Counted from the first letter of the stretch, positions 52,364-61,796 are shown. The stretch is DNA of 64,000 nt from Clostridia bacterium (GCA_017558105.1 JAFYWI010000006.1:1-64000), one strand, 5' to 3'. Numbers and translations are program-made. Notes: a model not told the origin generated them from the letters alone.

Positions 52364-53629
52364 ATGCAAAGCAAAGAAAGAACTTATTTTTGTGTAGATA
52401 TGAAATGTTTTTTCGCTTCCGTAGAGTGTGTTGAACGTGGGCTTAACCCTTTTGAAACCAATTTGGTTGTTGCCGATGCTTCAAGGGGAAACGGTGGCAT
52501 TTGCCTTGCTATTTCGCCAAAATTAAAGGCACAAGGGGTAAAAAATAGGTGTAGACTTTTTGAAATCCCCAAAACCATAAATTATATTACTGCAAAACCC
52601 CAAATGAAAAAATATATAGAATATTCGGCAGATATTTACGGCATTTACTTAAAATACGTAAGTTCAGAAGATATTCACGTTTATTCTATAGACGAAGCCT
52701 TTTTAGACGTTACCGATTATTTAAAATGTTATAAAATTTCTGCTTACGATTTTGCTAAATTATTAATAGAAGAAATTGCCACTATTAAAGGTATTCCAGC
52801 AACGGTTGGTATAGGCACTAACTTGTATTTAGCAAAAATTGCGTTAGATATAAGCGCCAAAAAAAATGCAAGCCATATAGCCTTCTTAAACGAAGAATTA
52901 TATAAAAAAACCTTATGGAAACACCAACCTATAACAGATTTTTGGCAAATTGCAAATGGTACGGCAAAAAGGCTTGCTAAGTATGGAATATTTGACATGA
53001 AGGGTATTGCCACGGCAGATGAAAGGCTACTTTATAGAATATTTGGCATAAATGCAGAACTTTTAATAGACCACGCAAACGGAAAAGAACCTTGCCTTAT
53101 GAAAGATATTAAGGCTTATAAAGGCAAAAGCCACTCGGTTTCTACTTCGCAAATTCTGTTTAGCGATTACGCTTACGATAAAGCGTTATTAGTTTTAATG
53201 GAAATGACGTTAAATGGGTGCCAAGAACTAATGAAAAGGGGCATAATCGCTAAAAACGTTGGCATAGCCGTGGGGTATTCAAAAGACGTAATTCCACCAA
53301 CAAAAGCCACTATAAAAATGGTAGAACGCACTAACGTATATTCAGTTATTAAAGATTACGTTAAAGATTTATACGAAAAAACTGCTAATAAAACCACGCC
53401 TATAAGAAAACTTTCTATAACCTTTTTTAACGTAATAGACGAAAGCCAAGAAGGGTACGATATGTTTTGCGATTACAATAAAATTCAAAAAGAAAAAGCA
53501 GTAGAGAAAACGGTGTTAGAAATCAAAGATAAGTTTGGTAAAAATGCTATGTTAAGGTGTACTGATTTAACTGATGGCGCAACCGCAACTTTAAGAAATA
53601 AACTAATAGGTGGGCATAATAGTGAATAG
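52364..53629 (+). CDS. Y-family DNA polymerase (UvrX/YqjW-like)
   Basis: A translesion polymerase of 421 residues. The palm motif YFCVDMKCFFASVECVERGL is at the N-terminus, the catalytic YSIDEAFLDV at about 107-116 and the fingers/thumb hairpin GIGTNLYLAKIALD after that. CxxRGLxP after the first motif fits the UvrX/YqjW (UmuC-like) group better than DinB. It overlaps a YolD-family gene, the same partner as in B. subtilis, and is controlled by an SOS box. Confidence 0.92.
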   Translation: MQSKERTYFCVDMKCFFASVECVERGLNPFETNLVVADASRGNGGICLAISPKLKAQGVKNRCRLFEIPKTINYITAKPQMKKYIEYSADIYGIYLKYVSSEDIHVYSIDEAFLDVTDYLKCYKISAYDFAKLLIEEIATIKGIPATVGIGTNLYLAKIALDISAKKNASHIAFLNEELYKKTLWKHQPITDFWQIANGTAKRLAKYGIFDMKGIATADERLLYRIFGINAELLIDHANGKEPCLMKDIKAYKGKSHSVSTSQILFSDYAYDKALLVLMEMTLNGCQELMKRGIIAKNVGIAVGYSKDVIPPTKATIKMVERTNVYSVIKDYVKDLYEKTANKTTPIRKLSITFFNVIDESQEGYDMFCDYNKIQKEKAVEKTVLEIKDKFGKNAMLRCTDLTDGATATLRNKLIGGHNSE

Positions 53630-53939
53630 GCAAGATAGGGCAAAACAGTTTTTACCTTTTGATGCTTTAAAAGGTTTACACGAAGAAATGAGAAAACGCG
53701 AAGAACTTATTTTGCGTGAAGAAAAAAGGCAATTATTAGATGAAGAAATAGAAAATCTTTCAACTGAACTTGTAAAACTACGAAAAGGCGACGTTGTAGA
53801 AGTGGTTTTTTTCCATTTAGGGCACACCATAAAACTAAAAGGCGAAATCACTTGTAAAAACCTAACGTTTAAGTATATAATTATACAAGACATAAAAATA
53901 TTTTTTGACGATATGTACTCGTTAAAAATAGTAGATTAA
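53622..53939 (+). CDS. YolD-like protein
   Basis: A 105-residue protein beginning NRQDRAKQFLPFDALKGL, the YolD-family hallmark. The middle is a charged helix rich in Glu/Arg and the end is beta-rich. GTG at 53622 is chosen because AGGTGGG (53608-53614) lies 7 nt before it; a GTG at 53610 lies inside that site. It overlaps the polymerase gene by 8 bases. YolD proteins accompany SOS Y-family polymerases and may act as UmuD-like partners; this is not proven. Confidence 0.88.
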   Translation: MNRQDRAKQFLPFDALKGLHEEMRKREELILREEKRQLLDEEIENLSTELVKLRKGDVVEVVFFHLGHTIKLKGEITCKNLTFKYIIIQDIKIFFDDMYSLKIVD

Positions 53940-53942
53940 AAT

Positions 53943-53985
53943 AAAAATGCACTCTTAAGTAAAGAGTGCATAATTTTTTAATAAA
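53943..53985 (+). terminator. Terminator after the polymerase-YolD unit
   Basis: ATGCACTCTT/AAGAGTGCAT stem (53947-53956 with 53962-53971), then a T-rich stretch. The A run on the left may also allow it to serve the convergent minus-strand gene. Confidence 0.85.
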
Positions 53986-53993
53986 AATAAATA

Positions 53994-54536
53994 TTAAAGT
54001 AATTCTAATGGTGCAAGGAATATAACGTCTTTTCTAAATTGGGCGTCGCCTTCTGCTAAAACGAAAGCCTTTTTATCTACTATTCCGCCTGCTTTTTCTA
54101 CTAATGCTTCTAAACCTTTTAGGCTTTCACCGGTAGAAATAACGTCGTCTACAATAGTAACTTTTTTCCCTTTAATAAGGTCGGTATCTACTTTAGATAA
54201 ATAAAATTCTTGGTCTTTACCCGTGGTTATAGAAGAGCCGTATTTAACACTAATACCATCTTGCATATAAAGTTTTTTACTTTTTCTTGCAACTGCGTAA
54301 AAAGGCATATTTAACTCTCTAGCAACAACGTGTGCAAGTTGTAGTCCCTTAGATTCTGCCGTTAAAATAACTTCGCTATTCTTTAGTAGTTTAGCAAGTT
54401 CTTTGCCACAATATTCGGTTAAATCTTGGTTGCCGTGTAAATTAAAAAAGGCAATTTTAATACCGCTTGGAAGTTGCAAAATAGGAAGTTGCTCTTTTCT
54501 TCCTTTAATATCTACTTCATAATACCCAAAATTCAT
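53994..54536 (-). CDS. Adenine/xanthine phosphoribosyltransferase-like protein
   Basis: A type I PRTase of 180 residues with the PRPP-binding signature VTIVDDVISTGES at 126-138 (D130, D131). TAESKGLQLAHVVAREL and the late GxxxxKxAFVLAEG also fit Apt/Xpt-type salvage enzymes. The exact base cannot be read. AGGAG lies about 8 nt before the ATG. It is a single-gene unit between two plus-strand operons. Confidence 0.85.
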   Translation of the reverse strand: MNFGYYEVDIKGRKEQLPILQLPSGIKIAFFNLHGNQDLTEYCGKELAKLLKNSEVILTAESKGLQLAHVVARELNMPFYAVARKSKKLYMQDGISVKYGSSITTGKDQEFYLSKVDTDLIKGKKVTIVDDVISTGESLKGLEALVEKAGGIVDKKAFVLAEGDAQFRKDVIFLAPLELL

Positions 54537-54570
54537 AAAAATTTCTCCTAAAAGTGATTTTCCGTTTAAT

Positions 54571-54599
54571 AGTTTACCACAAAAAAATTTAAATGTCTA
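54571..54599 (-). promoter_or_regulatory. Probable promoter of the phosphoribosyltransferase gene
   Basis: Minus strand: TAGACA (54599-54594), 17-nt spacer, TAAACT (54576-54571). No purine-riboswitch fold was noticed in the short leader. Confidence 0.5.
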
Positions 54600-54657
54600 T
54601 ACCTAAAAATCATATATTGCTAAATAAAAGCATAATTTATTTTTAGTGGAGGGAATA

Positions 54658-57276
54658 ATGGACAATCACGCAAAGAATTATAACGAAGTATTAAATTTTT
54701 TTGGTGTAGAAGCAAGTATTGGGCTAACTGAAAAACAAATTATAAAAAATTCTGAAATATATGGCAAAAATAAGTTAAGCAAGGCAAAAAAGAAAAACTT
54801 TTTTCAAAAATTACTTTCTGCTTTATTAGAGCCAATGCTACTTATTTTATTGTTTGGTTTTGTTATTACTCTCGGAATTAATATAGGCAAATACTTAAAG
54901 AGTGGTAGTGCAGATTTTTTAGAATGTTTTGGCATATTAGGTGCTGTAATATTATCTGTTTCTATTACTTTAATTATGGAAGGCAGTTCAGAAAAAGCCT
55001 TTAACGTTTTGAATAGCATATACGATAATTTAAGTGTAAAAGTAATTAGAAATGGCGAAATCACCATAATTTCTCAAAAAGACGTTGTCGTTGGCGACGT
55101 TGTTGTTTTAGAAAGTGGAGATAAAATTATTGCAGACGGAAGAATTATAGATAGTAATAGTTTGCAAATAGACGAATCTGCACTAACTGGCGAAAGTAAT
55201 TCTATAAAGAAACAACATACCGTTATATTGAATAAATCTATTCCGTTGGCAGAACGAATAAATATGGTTTATTCTGGCACTTTCGTTACTGGTGGACAAG
55301 GCTTAATGGTTGTTACAGCTATTGGAGATAATACTGAAATTGGTAAAATCGCAGGGCAGTTATCTACCGAAAAGAATATTTCTTCTCCGTTACAACAAAA
55401 ACTTGCAAAACTCGGCAAAACCGTTACTATAATAGGAGTTATTTCTGCCGTTTTAGTTTTTATTATGTCTATAATTAGGCTTGCTATTTTAGGTAACGTT
55501 AATTTTTTTGCTATACAAGAACTTTTTATTTCTTGCATAGTTTTAATTATTGCGGCAGTTCCTGAGGGTTTGCCTACGATAGTTGCCATTTCTTTGGCAC
55601 TTAATATGATAAAACTTGCAAAAGAAAACGCACTTATTAAAAAAATGATTGCCACTGAAACAACGGGTGCAGTAAGTATAATTTGTTCAGATAAAACTGG
55701 AACTTTAACCTTAAACCAAATGAGCGTAAACTCTGTTTGCTTAGGGGAATTTTGCAATAAAAAAAATAGTAAATTACAAGAGGAATTACTGCAAAATTTC
55801 GTTTGCAACTCTACGGCAGATTTAATTAAAAAAGGCAACAAAATTTTATACAAGGGCAATGGAACGGAATGTGCGCTTTTAGATTACGTTTTTAAAAATG
55901 AAAAAGAAATAAATTACGTTGAATATAGAAAAAGGTTTAACCTTTTAGACAGAACTCCTTTTAGCAGTAAAAATAAATATATGATTACCGTTATTGAAAG
56001 TAATGGTGTAAAAAGAACGCTTGTTAAAGGAGCACCAGAAAAAATATTAGAAATGTGTGGGCTTTCTTTTGCAAAAAAAGAAAGAATTTTACAAAAAATG
56101 GCAGAATTTCAAAAACAAGCCAACAGAGTGCTTGCGTTTTGCCATAAAGATAATAATAACGCTTTTGTTTTTGATGGCTTCGTATCTATTTCAGACGGCA
56201 TTAGAAAAGAAGTTTATAAGGCTATAGAAGATTGTAAAAACGCAGGTATTAAAATAAAAATGCTTACTGGCGATAATACTATTACAGCCTTGGCAATAGC
56301 AAAAAAATTAAAAATTGCAAATAGTTCTTTCGAAGTGGTAGAAGCAAAAGAAATAGAAAGTTTAACAGATAAAGAATTAAAGAAAATGTTGCCTAAAATT
56401 AAGGTTATTGCAAGAAGCACGCCTATTCTAAAACTAAGGATTGTAAAATTATTAAAAGAAATGGGCGAAGTGGTTGCCGTAACGGGCGATGGAATTAACG
56501 ATGCCCCAGCAATTAAACACGCAGACGTTGGTATTTCAATGGGCATTTCTGGTAGTGAAATAACCAAAGAAGCATCTGACATAGTGCTTTTAGACGATAG
56601 TTTTTCTACAATAGTAAAAGCAATAGCCTTTGGCAGAAACGTTTATAAAAATTTGCAACGTTTTATACTTTTTCAACTTTCTGTTAACCTTTCTGCTTTA
56701 ATTTTTATAATGATTATGACAATTTTAGGGTTGCCTTCTCCGTTTAACACCTTTCAACTTCTTTGGATAAACGTTATTATGGACGGACCACCAGCATTAA
56801 CTTTAGGCTTAGAAAAAAGCGATAATTCTTTATTAAAAAACAAGCCTATTAAAAGAGATAATAATATTGTAAGCAAAAATATGTTGCTAAGAATTTTATT
56901 TAACGCATTTTACATAAGTTTAGTGTTAATTTTGCAGTATTTTTATAATATTTTATGTGTTAACGATAGCGAAACGATAAGCGTAATATTTACTTTATTT
57001 ATTGTATTTCAACTATTTAACGCATTTAATAGCAGAGAACTTGGTGCAAAAAGTATTTTTAACGGAATTGGTAAAAATAAAGTAATGTTAATAACGTTTG
57101 CTTTTACTTTTTTGCTTCAAGTAATAATAACGCAATTTGGTTATTCTTTGTTTAACGTTTCGCCACTAAGCTTTTTAACTTGGCTTAAAATTTTAACTTG
57201 TGGTTTTAGCCTTATTTTAATTTCAGAATTGTTTAAGTTTTTCTGTAGAATTAAAAACTATTATAAAGATTTTTAA
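54658..57276 (+). CDS. P2-type calcium-transporting ATPase
   Basis: A cation pump of 872 residues. It has an N-terminal cation-ATPase domain (GLTEKQIIKNSEIYGKNKL), TGES in the actuator, the M4 ion-site motif VPEGLP, the phosphorylation motif with D345 in SDKTGTLT, GDGINDAPAIK, and M6 NVIMDGPPALTLGLE. The latter is typical of PMCA/SERCA-like Ca pumps. The ATG at 54658 lies 5 nt after GGAGG; a GTG at 54646 precedes that site and is rejected. The specific ion (Ca or Mn) is not certain. Confidence 0.9.
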   Translation: MDNHAKNYNEVLNFFGVEASIGLTEKQIIKNSEIYGKNKLSKAKKKNFFQKLLSALLEPMLLILLFGFVITLGINIGKYLKSGSADFLECFGILGAVILSVSITLIMEGSSEKAFNVLNSIYDNLSVKVIRNGEITIISQKDVVVGDVVVLESGDKIIADGRIIDSNSLQIDESALTGESNSIKKQHTVILNKSIPLAERINMVYSGTFVTGGQGLMVVTAIGDNTEIGKIAGQLSTEKNISSPLQQKLAKLGKTVTIIGVISAVLVFIMSIIRLAILGNVNFFAIQELFISCIVLIIAAVPEGLPTIVAISLALNMIKLAKENALIKKMIATETTGAVSIICSDKTGTLTLNQMSVNSVCLGEFCNKKNSKLQEELLQNFVCNSTADLIKKGNKILYKGNGTECALLDYVFKNEKEINYVEYRKRFNLLDRTPFSSKNKYMITVIESNGVKRTLVKGAPEKILEMCGLSFAKKERILQKMAEFQKQANRVLAFCHKDNNNAFVFDGFVSISDGIRKEVYKAIEDCKNAGIKIKMLTGDNTITALAIAKKLKIANSSFEVVEAKEIESLTDKELKKMLPKIKVIARSTPILKLRIVKLLKEMGEVVAVTGDGINDAPAIKHADVGISMGISGSEITKEASDIVLLDDSFSTIVKAIAFGRNVYKNLQRFILFQLSVNLSALIFIMIMTILGLPSPFNTFQLLWINVIMDGPPALTLGLEKSDNSLLKNKPIKRDNNIVSKNMLLRILFNAFYISLVLILQYFYNILCVNDSETISVIFTLFIVFQLFNAFNSRELGAKSIFNGIGKNKVMLITFAFTFLLQVIITQFGYSLFNVSPLSFLTWLKILTCGFSLILISELFKFFCRIKNYYKDF

Positions 57277-57317
57277 AAGCATAAATAAAAAAAACTTAGG
57301 AGCATAAACTAAACTAT

Positions 57318-58019
57318 ATGGCTACGATAACGGTAACAGAAAATATAAAAAATTCCAAAAATTTATACTATTTGCAAAACACGTTAGCACAACTTTTTTG
57401 TAGGGAAGATTGTTCTTCTTGTAGGCAAGACGTTGGGTGTAGAAGTCAACTAATAGTAAACTTTCCAGACTGCTATGAAGAAATTATTTTTACAGAGATA
57501 ATAGACGTTATATCTGAAATAGTTGCAATAAATTATAAGTACAGATATTTTCAAAATAGCGTAAAAGTTGCAGGGCTTTCTTCGCAAGAAAAAGAACTTT
57601 TATTAACAAGCTTAATCGCAGCAGATTTATTTGAAGACAAAAGATATTCTTTCGAAAGGTTCAAGGGGCAAACTGAAATTGCAATAGACGGAATTTTTAA
57701 TTTTAGGCTTCAACCTTTAAGAAAAAAGTGGGAAGATATAGTTTCTTATATGCCAAGTTGTTTTGTAAATAGCCAACTTAAAGATTTTATATCGTTTCTA
57801 CTAGAAAATAAGAAAAAAAGGGTGTATATAGATGGCGGAAAAGTTTACGATAGCCATTATAAGCGTCTGTTACGCGCAAATTTAATGGAAAACGATAAGT
57901 TAGAAGTAGTTAAAGAAGTGCTTTTAAGTAATTGTGGAGAAATAGAAATTAACGGCGAAATTCCTAAAGATGATGAAATGTATATTAAGGAATTTTATAA
58001 AGATAAAATATTCTTCTAA
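57318..58019 (+). CDS. YtxC-like protein with N-terminal Cys cluster
   Basis: A 233-residue protein resembling the putative sporulation protein YtxC (IAIDGIFNFRLQPLRKKWEDIV at about 115-136). Its position just upstream of thrS matches the B. subtilis order. Near the N-terminus is C28-x3-C32-x2-C35-x5-C41, a possible metal site that I do not associate with YtxC. The nearest good AGGAG (57298-57302) is about 15 nt before the ATG, unusually far, and no better start is visible. A weak match overall; the function is unknown. Confidence 0.6.
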   Translation: MATITVTENIKNSKNLYYLQNTLAQLFCREDCSSCRQDVGCRSQLIVNFPDCYEEIIFTEIIDVISEIVAINYKYRYFQNSVKVAGLSSQEKELLLTSLIAADLFEDKRYSFERFKGQTEIAIDGIFNFRLQPLRKKWEDIVSYMPSCFVNSQLKDFISFLLENKKKRVYIDGGKVYDSHYKRLLRANLMENDKLEVVKEVLLSNCGEIEINGEIPKDDEMYIKEFYKDKIFF

Positions 58020-58038
58020 TAAAAATTGTATAAAACAA

Positions 58039-58067
58039 TTGACAAAATTAAGTAAAAAGATTAAAAT
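58039..58067 (+). promoter_or_regulatory. thrS promoter
   Basis: TTGACA at 58039-58044, a 17-nt spacer and TAAAAT at 58062-58067, just ahead of the T-box leader. Confidence 0.85.
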
Positions 58068-58073
58068 AAAGTT

Positions 58074-58287
58074 AACTTAAAAGCAATTTATGTTCGGACA
58101 AGTAGTATCTTGTAATTTTTTACAGAGAGTAAGTGGTGGTGGAAATCTTACAAATAGCAAGAATACGAAACCACCTAACATTTGCAAAGTAGGGTACTTT
58201 TACCCATAAAGAGTGGCCGATTTTTCGGCAAATAAGGTGGAACCACGGAATTATTCGTCCTTATGCGTTATGCATAAGGATTTTTTT
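58074..58287 (+). promoter_or_regulatory. T-box leader of thrS
   Basis: The leader has the stem I start (ACAGAGAGTAAGTGG around 58131), a stem II-like GGGTA/TACCC near 58192-58205, a GCCG/CGGC hairpin (58216-58229), and the T-box core AAGGTGGAACCACGG at 58234-58248. The terminator TCCTTATGC/GCATAAGGA plus seven T (58258-58287) follows. Uncharged tRNA-Thr should pair with the T-box and allow read-through. ACC triplets near 58170 are candidate specifiers, but I cannot fix the specifier loop by eye. Confidence 0.95.
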
Positions 58288-58304
58288 ATACAAGGAGATA
58301 TGTT

Positions 58305-60236
58305 ATGAAAATTACGTTAAAAGACGGCTCTTTTTTAGAGTTTGAAAGCCCAATTTCTATTGCTGAAATTGCAAAGTCTATTTCAGAAGGTTTATTTAGA
58401 AATGCAGTTTGCGGTAAAGTAGACGGTGAATTAGTAGATTTATCTACTTTAATTGAAAAAGATTGTGATTTGCAAATTATAACCTTAAAAGATAAAGAAG
58501 GTTTAGAAGTTTTAAGGCACACTTGTTCTCACGTTTTAGCACAAGCAGTAAAGAAAATTTACCCAACTTGTAAATTGGCTATTGGCCCAACCATTGAAAA
58601 CGGCTTTTATTACGATATAGAATTTAAAACCCCAATCAACCAACAAGATTTGGTTATGATTGAAAAGGAAATGCAAGATATTATTAAAAGCGATTTTCCT
58701 ATTGAAAGAATAGTTTATAAAAAAACAGAAGCCCTAAAGGTTATGAAAGGTTTTAGTGAACCATATAAAGTAGAGCTTATTCACGATTTACCTGCTGGTA
58801 GCGTAATATCTTTCTATAAACAAGGCGACTTTATGGACTTATGCCGTGGGCCACACCTTCCATCAACAGGCAAAATTAAGGCGTTTAAGTTAACTTCTAT
58901 TACGGGTGCTTACTGGCGTGGCGACGAAAAGAACAAAATGTTAACCAGAATTTATGGTACTGCATTTGAAAAGAAAAGCGAACTAGAAGAATATATTAAC
59001 AAATTAGAAGAAGCAAAAAAACGCGACCACAATAAACTTGGTAGAGAATTAGGTATTTTTATGACGGAAGAAGTTGTTGGCCAAGGTTTACCACTTCTAA
59101 TGCCAAAAGGCGCAAAAATAATGCAAATTTTAACAAGGTTTGTTGAAGATGAAGAAGAAAAACGTGGTTTTATGATTACAAGAACTTCTCAAATGGCTAA
59201 AAACGACCTTTATAGAATTTCAGGGCATTGGGACCATTATAGAGATAAAATGTTTATTATTGGCGATGAAAACTCACCAGAAGCAATGGCTCTACGCCCA
59301 ATGACTTGCCCTTTCCAATATCAAATTTATAAAAACGGCTTAAAGAGTTATAGAGATTTACCTTGCAGATATAGTGAAACTGCAACTTTATTTAGAAACG
59401 AAGCAAGTGGCGAAATGCACGGCTTAATTAGGGTAAGGCAATTTACTTTAAGCGACGGGCATATAGTTTGTACTCCAGAACAAATTGAAGAAGAATTTAA
59501 ACGTTGTTTAGACCTAAGTTATTATTTCTTAGAGTGTTTAGGTATGAGAGAAGACGTTACTTTTAGGTTTAGTAAAAGGGGTAAATCTAACAAGGCTAAA
59601 TATATAGATAACGACAAGGCTTGGAACGAAACCGAAAGCCTAATGAAAAAGATTTTAGACGGCATTGGCATTGAATATGAAGAAGCAGACGACGAAGCCG
59701 CTTTCTACGGCCCTAAATTAGACGTTCAAGCTAAAAACGTTTATGGCAAAGAAGATACAATTATTACTATTCAATTAGACTTTGCTGCCGCACACTCTTT
59801 TGATATGACTTATATAGATGAAAACGGCGAAAAACAATATCCTTTCGTTATTCACAGAAGTTCAATAGGTTGTTATGAAAGAACTTTGGCAATGTTAATA
59901 GAAAAATATGCAGGTGCATTCCCACTATGGTTATGCCCAGTTCAAGTTAAAGTTTTAAGTTTAACAGATAGAACTGCAGAATATTCTAAACAAATTGTAG
60001 AAAAATTACATCAAGCAGGTTTAAGGGCAGAAGTAGACGTTAGAAACGAAAAATTAGGCTATAAAATTAGGGAAGCACAGTTAGAAAAAATTCCTTATAT
60101 GTTTATCGTTGGCGATAAAGAACAAGAAGAAGGCAAAGTTTCTGTTCGTAGCAGAAAATACGGCGATTTAGGTGCTTTAACTTTAGATGAAATTATTGCT
60201 AAATTAGTAGAAGAAAACGTAACTAAAAAAGTTTAA
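58305..60236 (+). CDS. thrS: Threonine--tRNA ligase
   Basis: A class II synthetase of 643 residues. A TGS domain (1-~60) is followed by the editing domain with HTCSHVLAQA, the catalytic core (MRPMTCPFQYQIY with the Zn-binding Cys, FRNEASGEMHGLIRVRQF, FYGPKLD) and the C-terminal anticodon-binding domain (CPVQVKVL onward). The ATG follows AAGGAG. It is controlled by the T-box. A phosphohexomutase gene follows 13 bases later without a clear terminator, so it may be co-transcribed. Confidence 0.98.
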   Translation: MKITLKDGSFLEFESPISIAEIAKSISEGLFRNAVCGKVDGELVDLSTLIEKDCDLQIITLKDKEGLEVLRHTCSHVLAQAVKKIYPTCKLAIGPTIENGFYYDIEFKTPINQQDLVMIEKEMQDIIKSDFPIERIVYKKTEALKVMKGFSEPYKVELIHDLPAGSVISFYKQGDFMDLCRGPHLPSTGKIKAFKLTSITGAYWRGDEKNKMLTRIYGTAFEKKSELEEYINKLEEAKKRDHNKLGRELGIFMTEEVVGQGLPLLMPKGAKIMQILTRFVEDEEEKRGFMITRTSQMAKNDLYRISGHWDHYRDKMFIIGDENSPEAMALRPMTCPFQYQIYKNGLKSYRDLPCRYSETATLFRNEASGEMHGLIRVRQFTLSDGHIVCTPEQIEEEFKRCLDLSYYFLECLGMREDVTFRFSKRGKSNKAKYIDNDKAWNETESLMKKILDGIGIEYEEADDEAAFYGPKLDVQAKNVYGKEDTIITIQLDFAAAHSFDMTYIDENGEKQYPFVIHRSSIGCYERTLAMLIEKYAGAFPLWLCPVQVKVLSLTDRTAEYSKQIVEKLHQAGLRAEVDVRNEKLGYKIREAQLEKIPYMFIVGDKEQEEGKVSVRSRKYGDLGALTLDEIIAKLVEENVTKKV

Positions 60237-60249
60237 TGGGAGAAAAATT

Positions 60250-61758
60250 ATGGTAGATTATAAAAAACTACAAAACGGAAGTGATATTAGGGGCGTTGCG
60301 TTAGAAGGAATAGAAGGTCAACACGTAAACTTAACCGAAAAAGTTTGTTACGATATTGGCCGTGGCTTTGCTTTATGGTTGGTAAAAAAATTAGGCAAAA
60401 ATAAACCTATTAGGGTTTCCGTTGGTAGAGATTCTAGGCTTTCTGGCGAAACTTTAAGTAATTGGCTTTGTAATTCTATGGCAGAAAACGGCTTAGAAGT
60501 AACTAATTTTAATATGGCAAGTACACCTGCTATGTTTATGAGTACGGTAACCGAAGGTTATAATTTTGACGGCGCTGTTATGATTACTGCAAGCCACCTA
60601 CCATTTAATAGAAACGGCTTTAAGTTTTTTACTAATGTAGGTGGGTTAGAAAGTAGCGATATTAAAGAAATTTTGGCTTTTGCAAGTGGCGAAGAACAAA
60701 CTAATTTACCAAAAGGCAAAATTGTTTTAGGCGAATTTATGAATACCTATTCTAATATTTTAGTAGAAAAAATTAGAAAGGCAACAGACGAAGAAAAGCC
60801 ACTTTTAGGTTTTAAAATAGTTGTAGATGCTGGTAATGGTGCCGGTGGTTTTTACGTAGAAAAAGTACTTAAACCACTTGGTGCAGATACAACTGGTAGT
60901 TGTTATTTAGACCCAGACGGAAGTTTTCCTAATCACATACCAAACCCAGAAAACAAAGAAGCAATGGAAAGCATTATTAGTGCCGTTAAAAGTGTTAATG
61001 CAGATTTTGGTATTATTTTCGATACTGACGTAGATAGAGCAGGTGCAGTTTTAAGTGATGGTAGCGAATTAAACAGAAACAGAATTATTGCTATGCTTGC
61101 TAAAATTTTATTAAGAGAATACCCAGGCACTACAATAGTTACAGATAGTATTACTTCAACAGGCTTAAATAAATTTATAACTAAAAACGGTGGTATTCAC
61201 CACAGATTCAAAAGGGGTTATAGAAACGTTATAAACGAATCAATTAGGCTAAATAACCTTGGTCAAGATAGCCAACTTGCAATAGAAACTTCTGGCCACG
61301 GCGCATTAAAAGAAAACTATTTCTTAGATGACGGCGCATATTTAGTAACAAAACTTTTAATAGAACTTGCAAGGGGCAAAAAAGAAGGTTATACTTTAGA
61401 ATCTTTAATTAGCGACCTAGAAGAACCTAAAGAAAGTGTAGAATTCCGTTTGAATATTAAGTTAGAAGATTTTAAAGAATATGGTCAACAAGTTATTGAA
61501 GAATTAAAGGCTTATGCCGAAAGTGAAGAAGGTTTTTCTTTAGCACCAAACAATTTTGAAGGCGTAAGGGTAAATTTAAATAAAGAAAACGGCAACGGGT
61601 GGTTATTGTTAAGGCTTTCACTTCACGACCCACTTTTACCACTTAACGTTGAAAGTGATGAAATTGGTGGTGCTAAAATAATAGCTAATAAAATTTACAA
61701 ATTTATTAAAAAATTTGATAGGTTAGACTTGTCTTCAATAGAAAAATATATTAAATAA
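60250..61758 (+). CDS. Divergent phosphoglucomutase/phosphomannomutase
   Basis: An alpha-D-phosphohexomutase of 502 residues. The N-terminus has NGSDIRGVA, the phosphoserine is S115 in ITASHLPFNRNG, and the metal loop reads DTDVDR (258-263) instead of DGDGDR. The sugar loop is ETSGHGA, and the phosphate loop reads RLSLHDPLLPLN in place of the usual R-S-G-T-E-P. These changes together match a subfamily also seen in plant plastids, so it is probably active; the substrate (glucose or mannose phosphate) is not readable. It could link glucose-6-P and glucose-1-P for the glycogen operon. Confidence 0.85.
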   Translation: MVDYKKLQNGSDIRGVALEGIEGQHVNLTEKVCYDIGRGFALWLVKKLGKNKPIRVSVGRDSRLSGETLSNWLCNSMAENGLEVTNFNMASTPAMFMSTVTEGYNFDGAVMITASHLPFNRNGFKFFTNVGGLESSDIKEILAFASGEEQTNLPKGKIVLGEFMNTYSNILVEKIRKATDEEKPLLGFKIVVDAGNGAGGFYVEKVLKPLGADTTGSCYLDPDGSFPNHIPNPENKEAMESIISAVKSVNADFGIIFDTDVDRAGAVLSDGSELNRNRIIAMLAKILLREYPGTTIVTDSITSTGLNKFITKNGGIHHRFKRGYRNVINESIRLNNLGQDSQLAIETSGHGALKENYFLDDGAYLVTKLLIELARGKKEGYTLESLISDLEEPKESVEFRLNIKLEDFKEYGQQVIEELKAYAESEEGFSLAPNNFEGVRVNLNKENGNGWLLLRLSLHDPLLPLNVESDEIGGAKIIANKIYKFIKKFDRLDLSSIEKYIK

Positions 61759-61787
61759 TTGACATTTTTTGTATTTAATGTTAATAT
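61759..61787 (+). promoter_or_regulatory. Promoter of the Mn-riboswitch unit
   Basis: TTGACA at 61759-61764 directly after the preceding stop codon, a 17-nt spacer and TAATAT at 61782-61787. Confidence 0.75.
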
Positions 61788-61796
61788 AAATTTAAT

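Noticed and set aside
55269..55859. 196-codon minus-strand frame inside the Ca-type ATPase gene
   Set aside because: Antisense shadow of a conserved gene; no start signal or recognisable domain.
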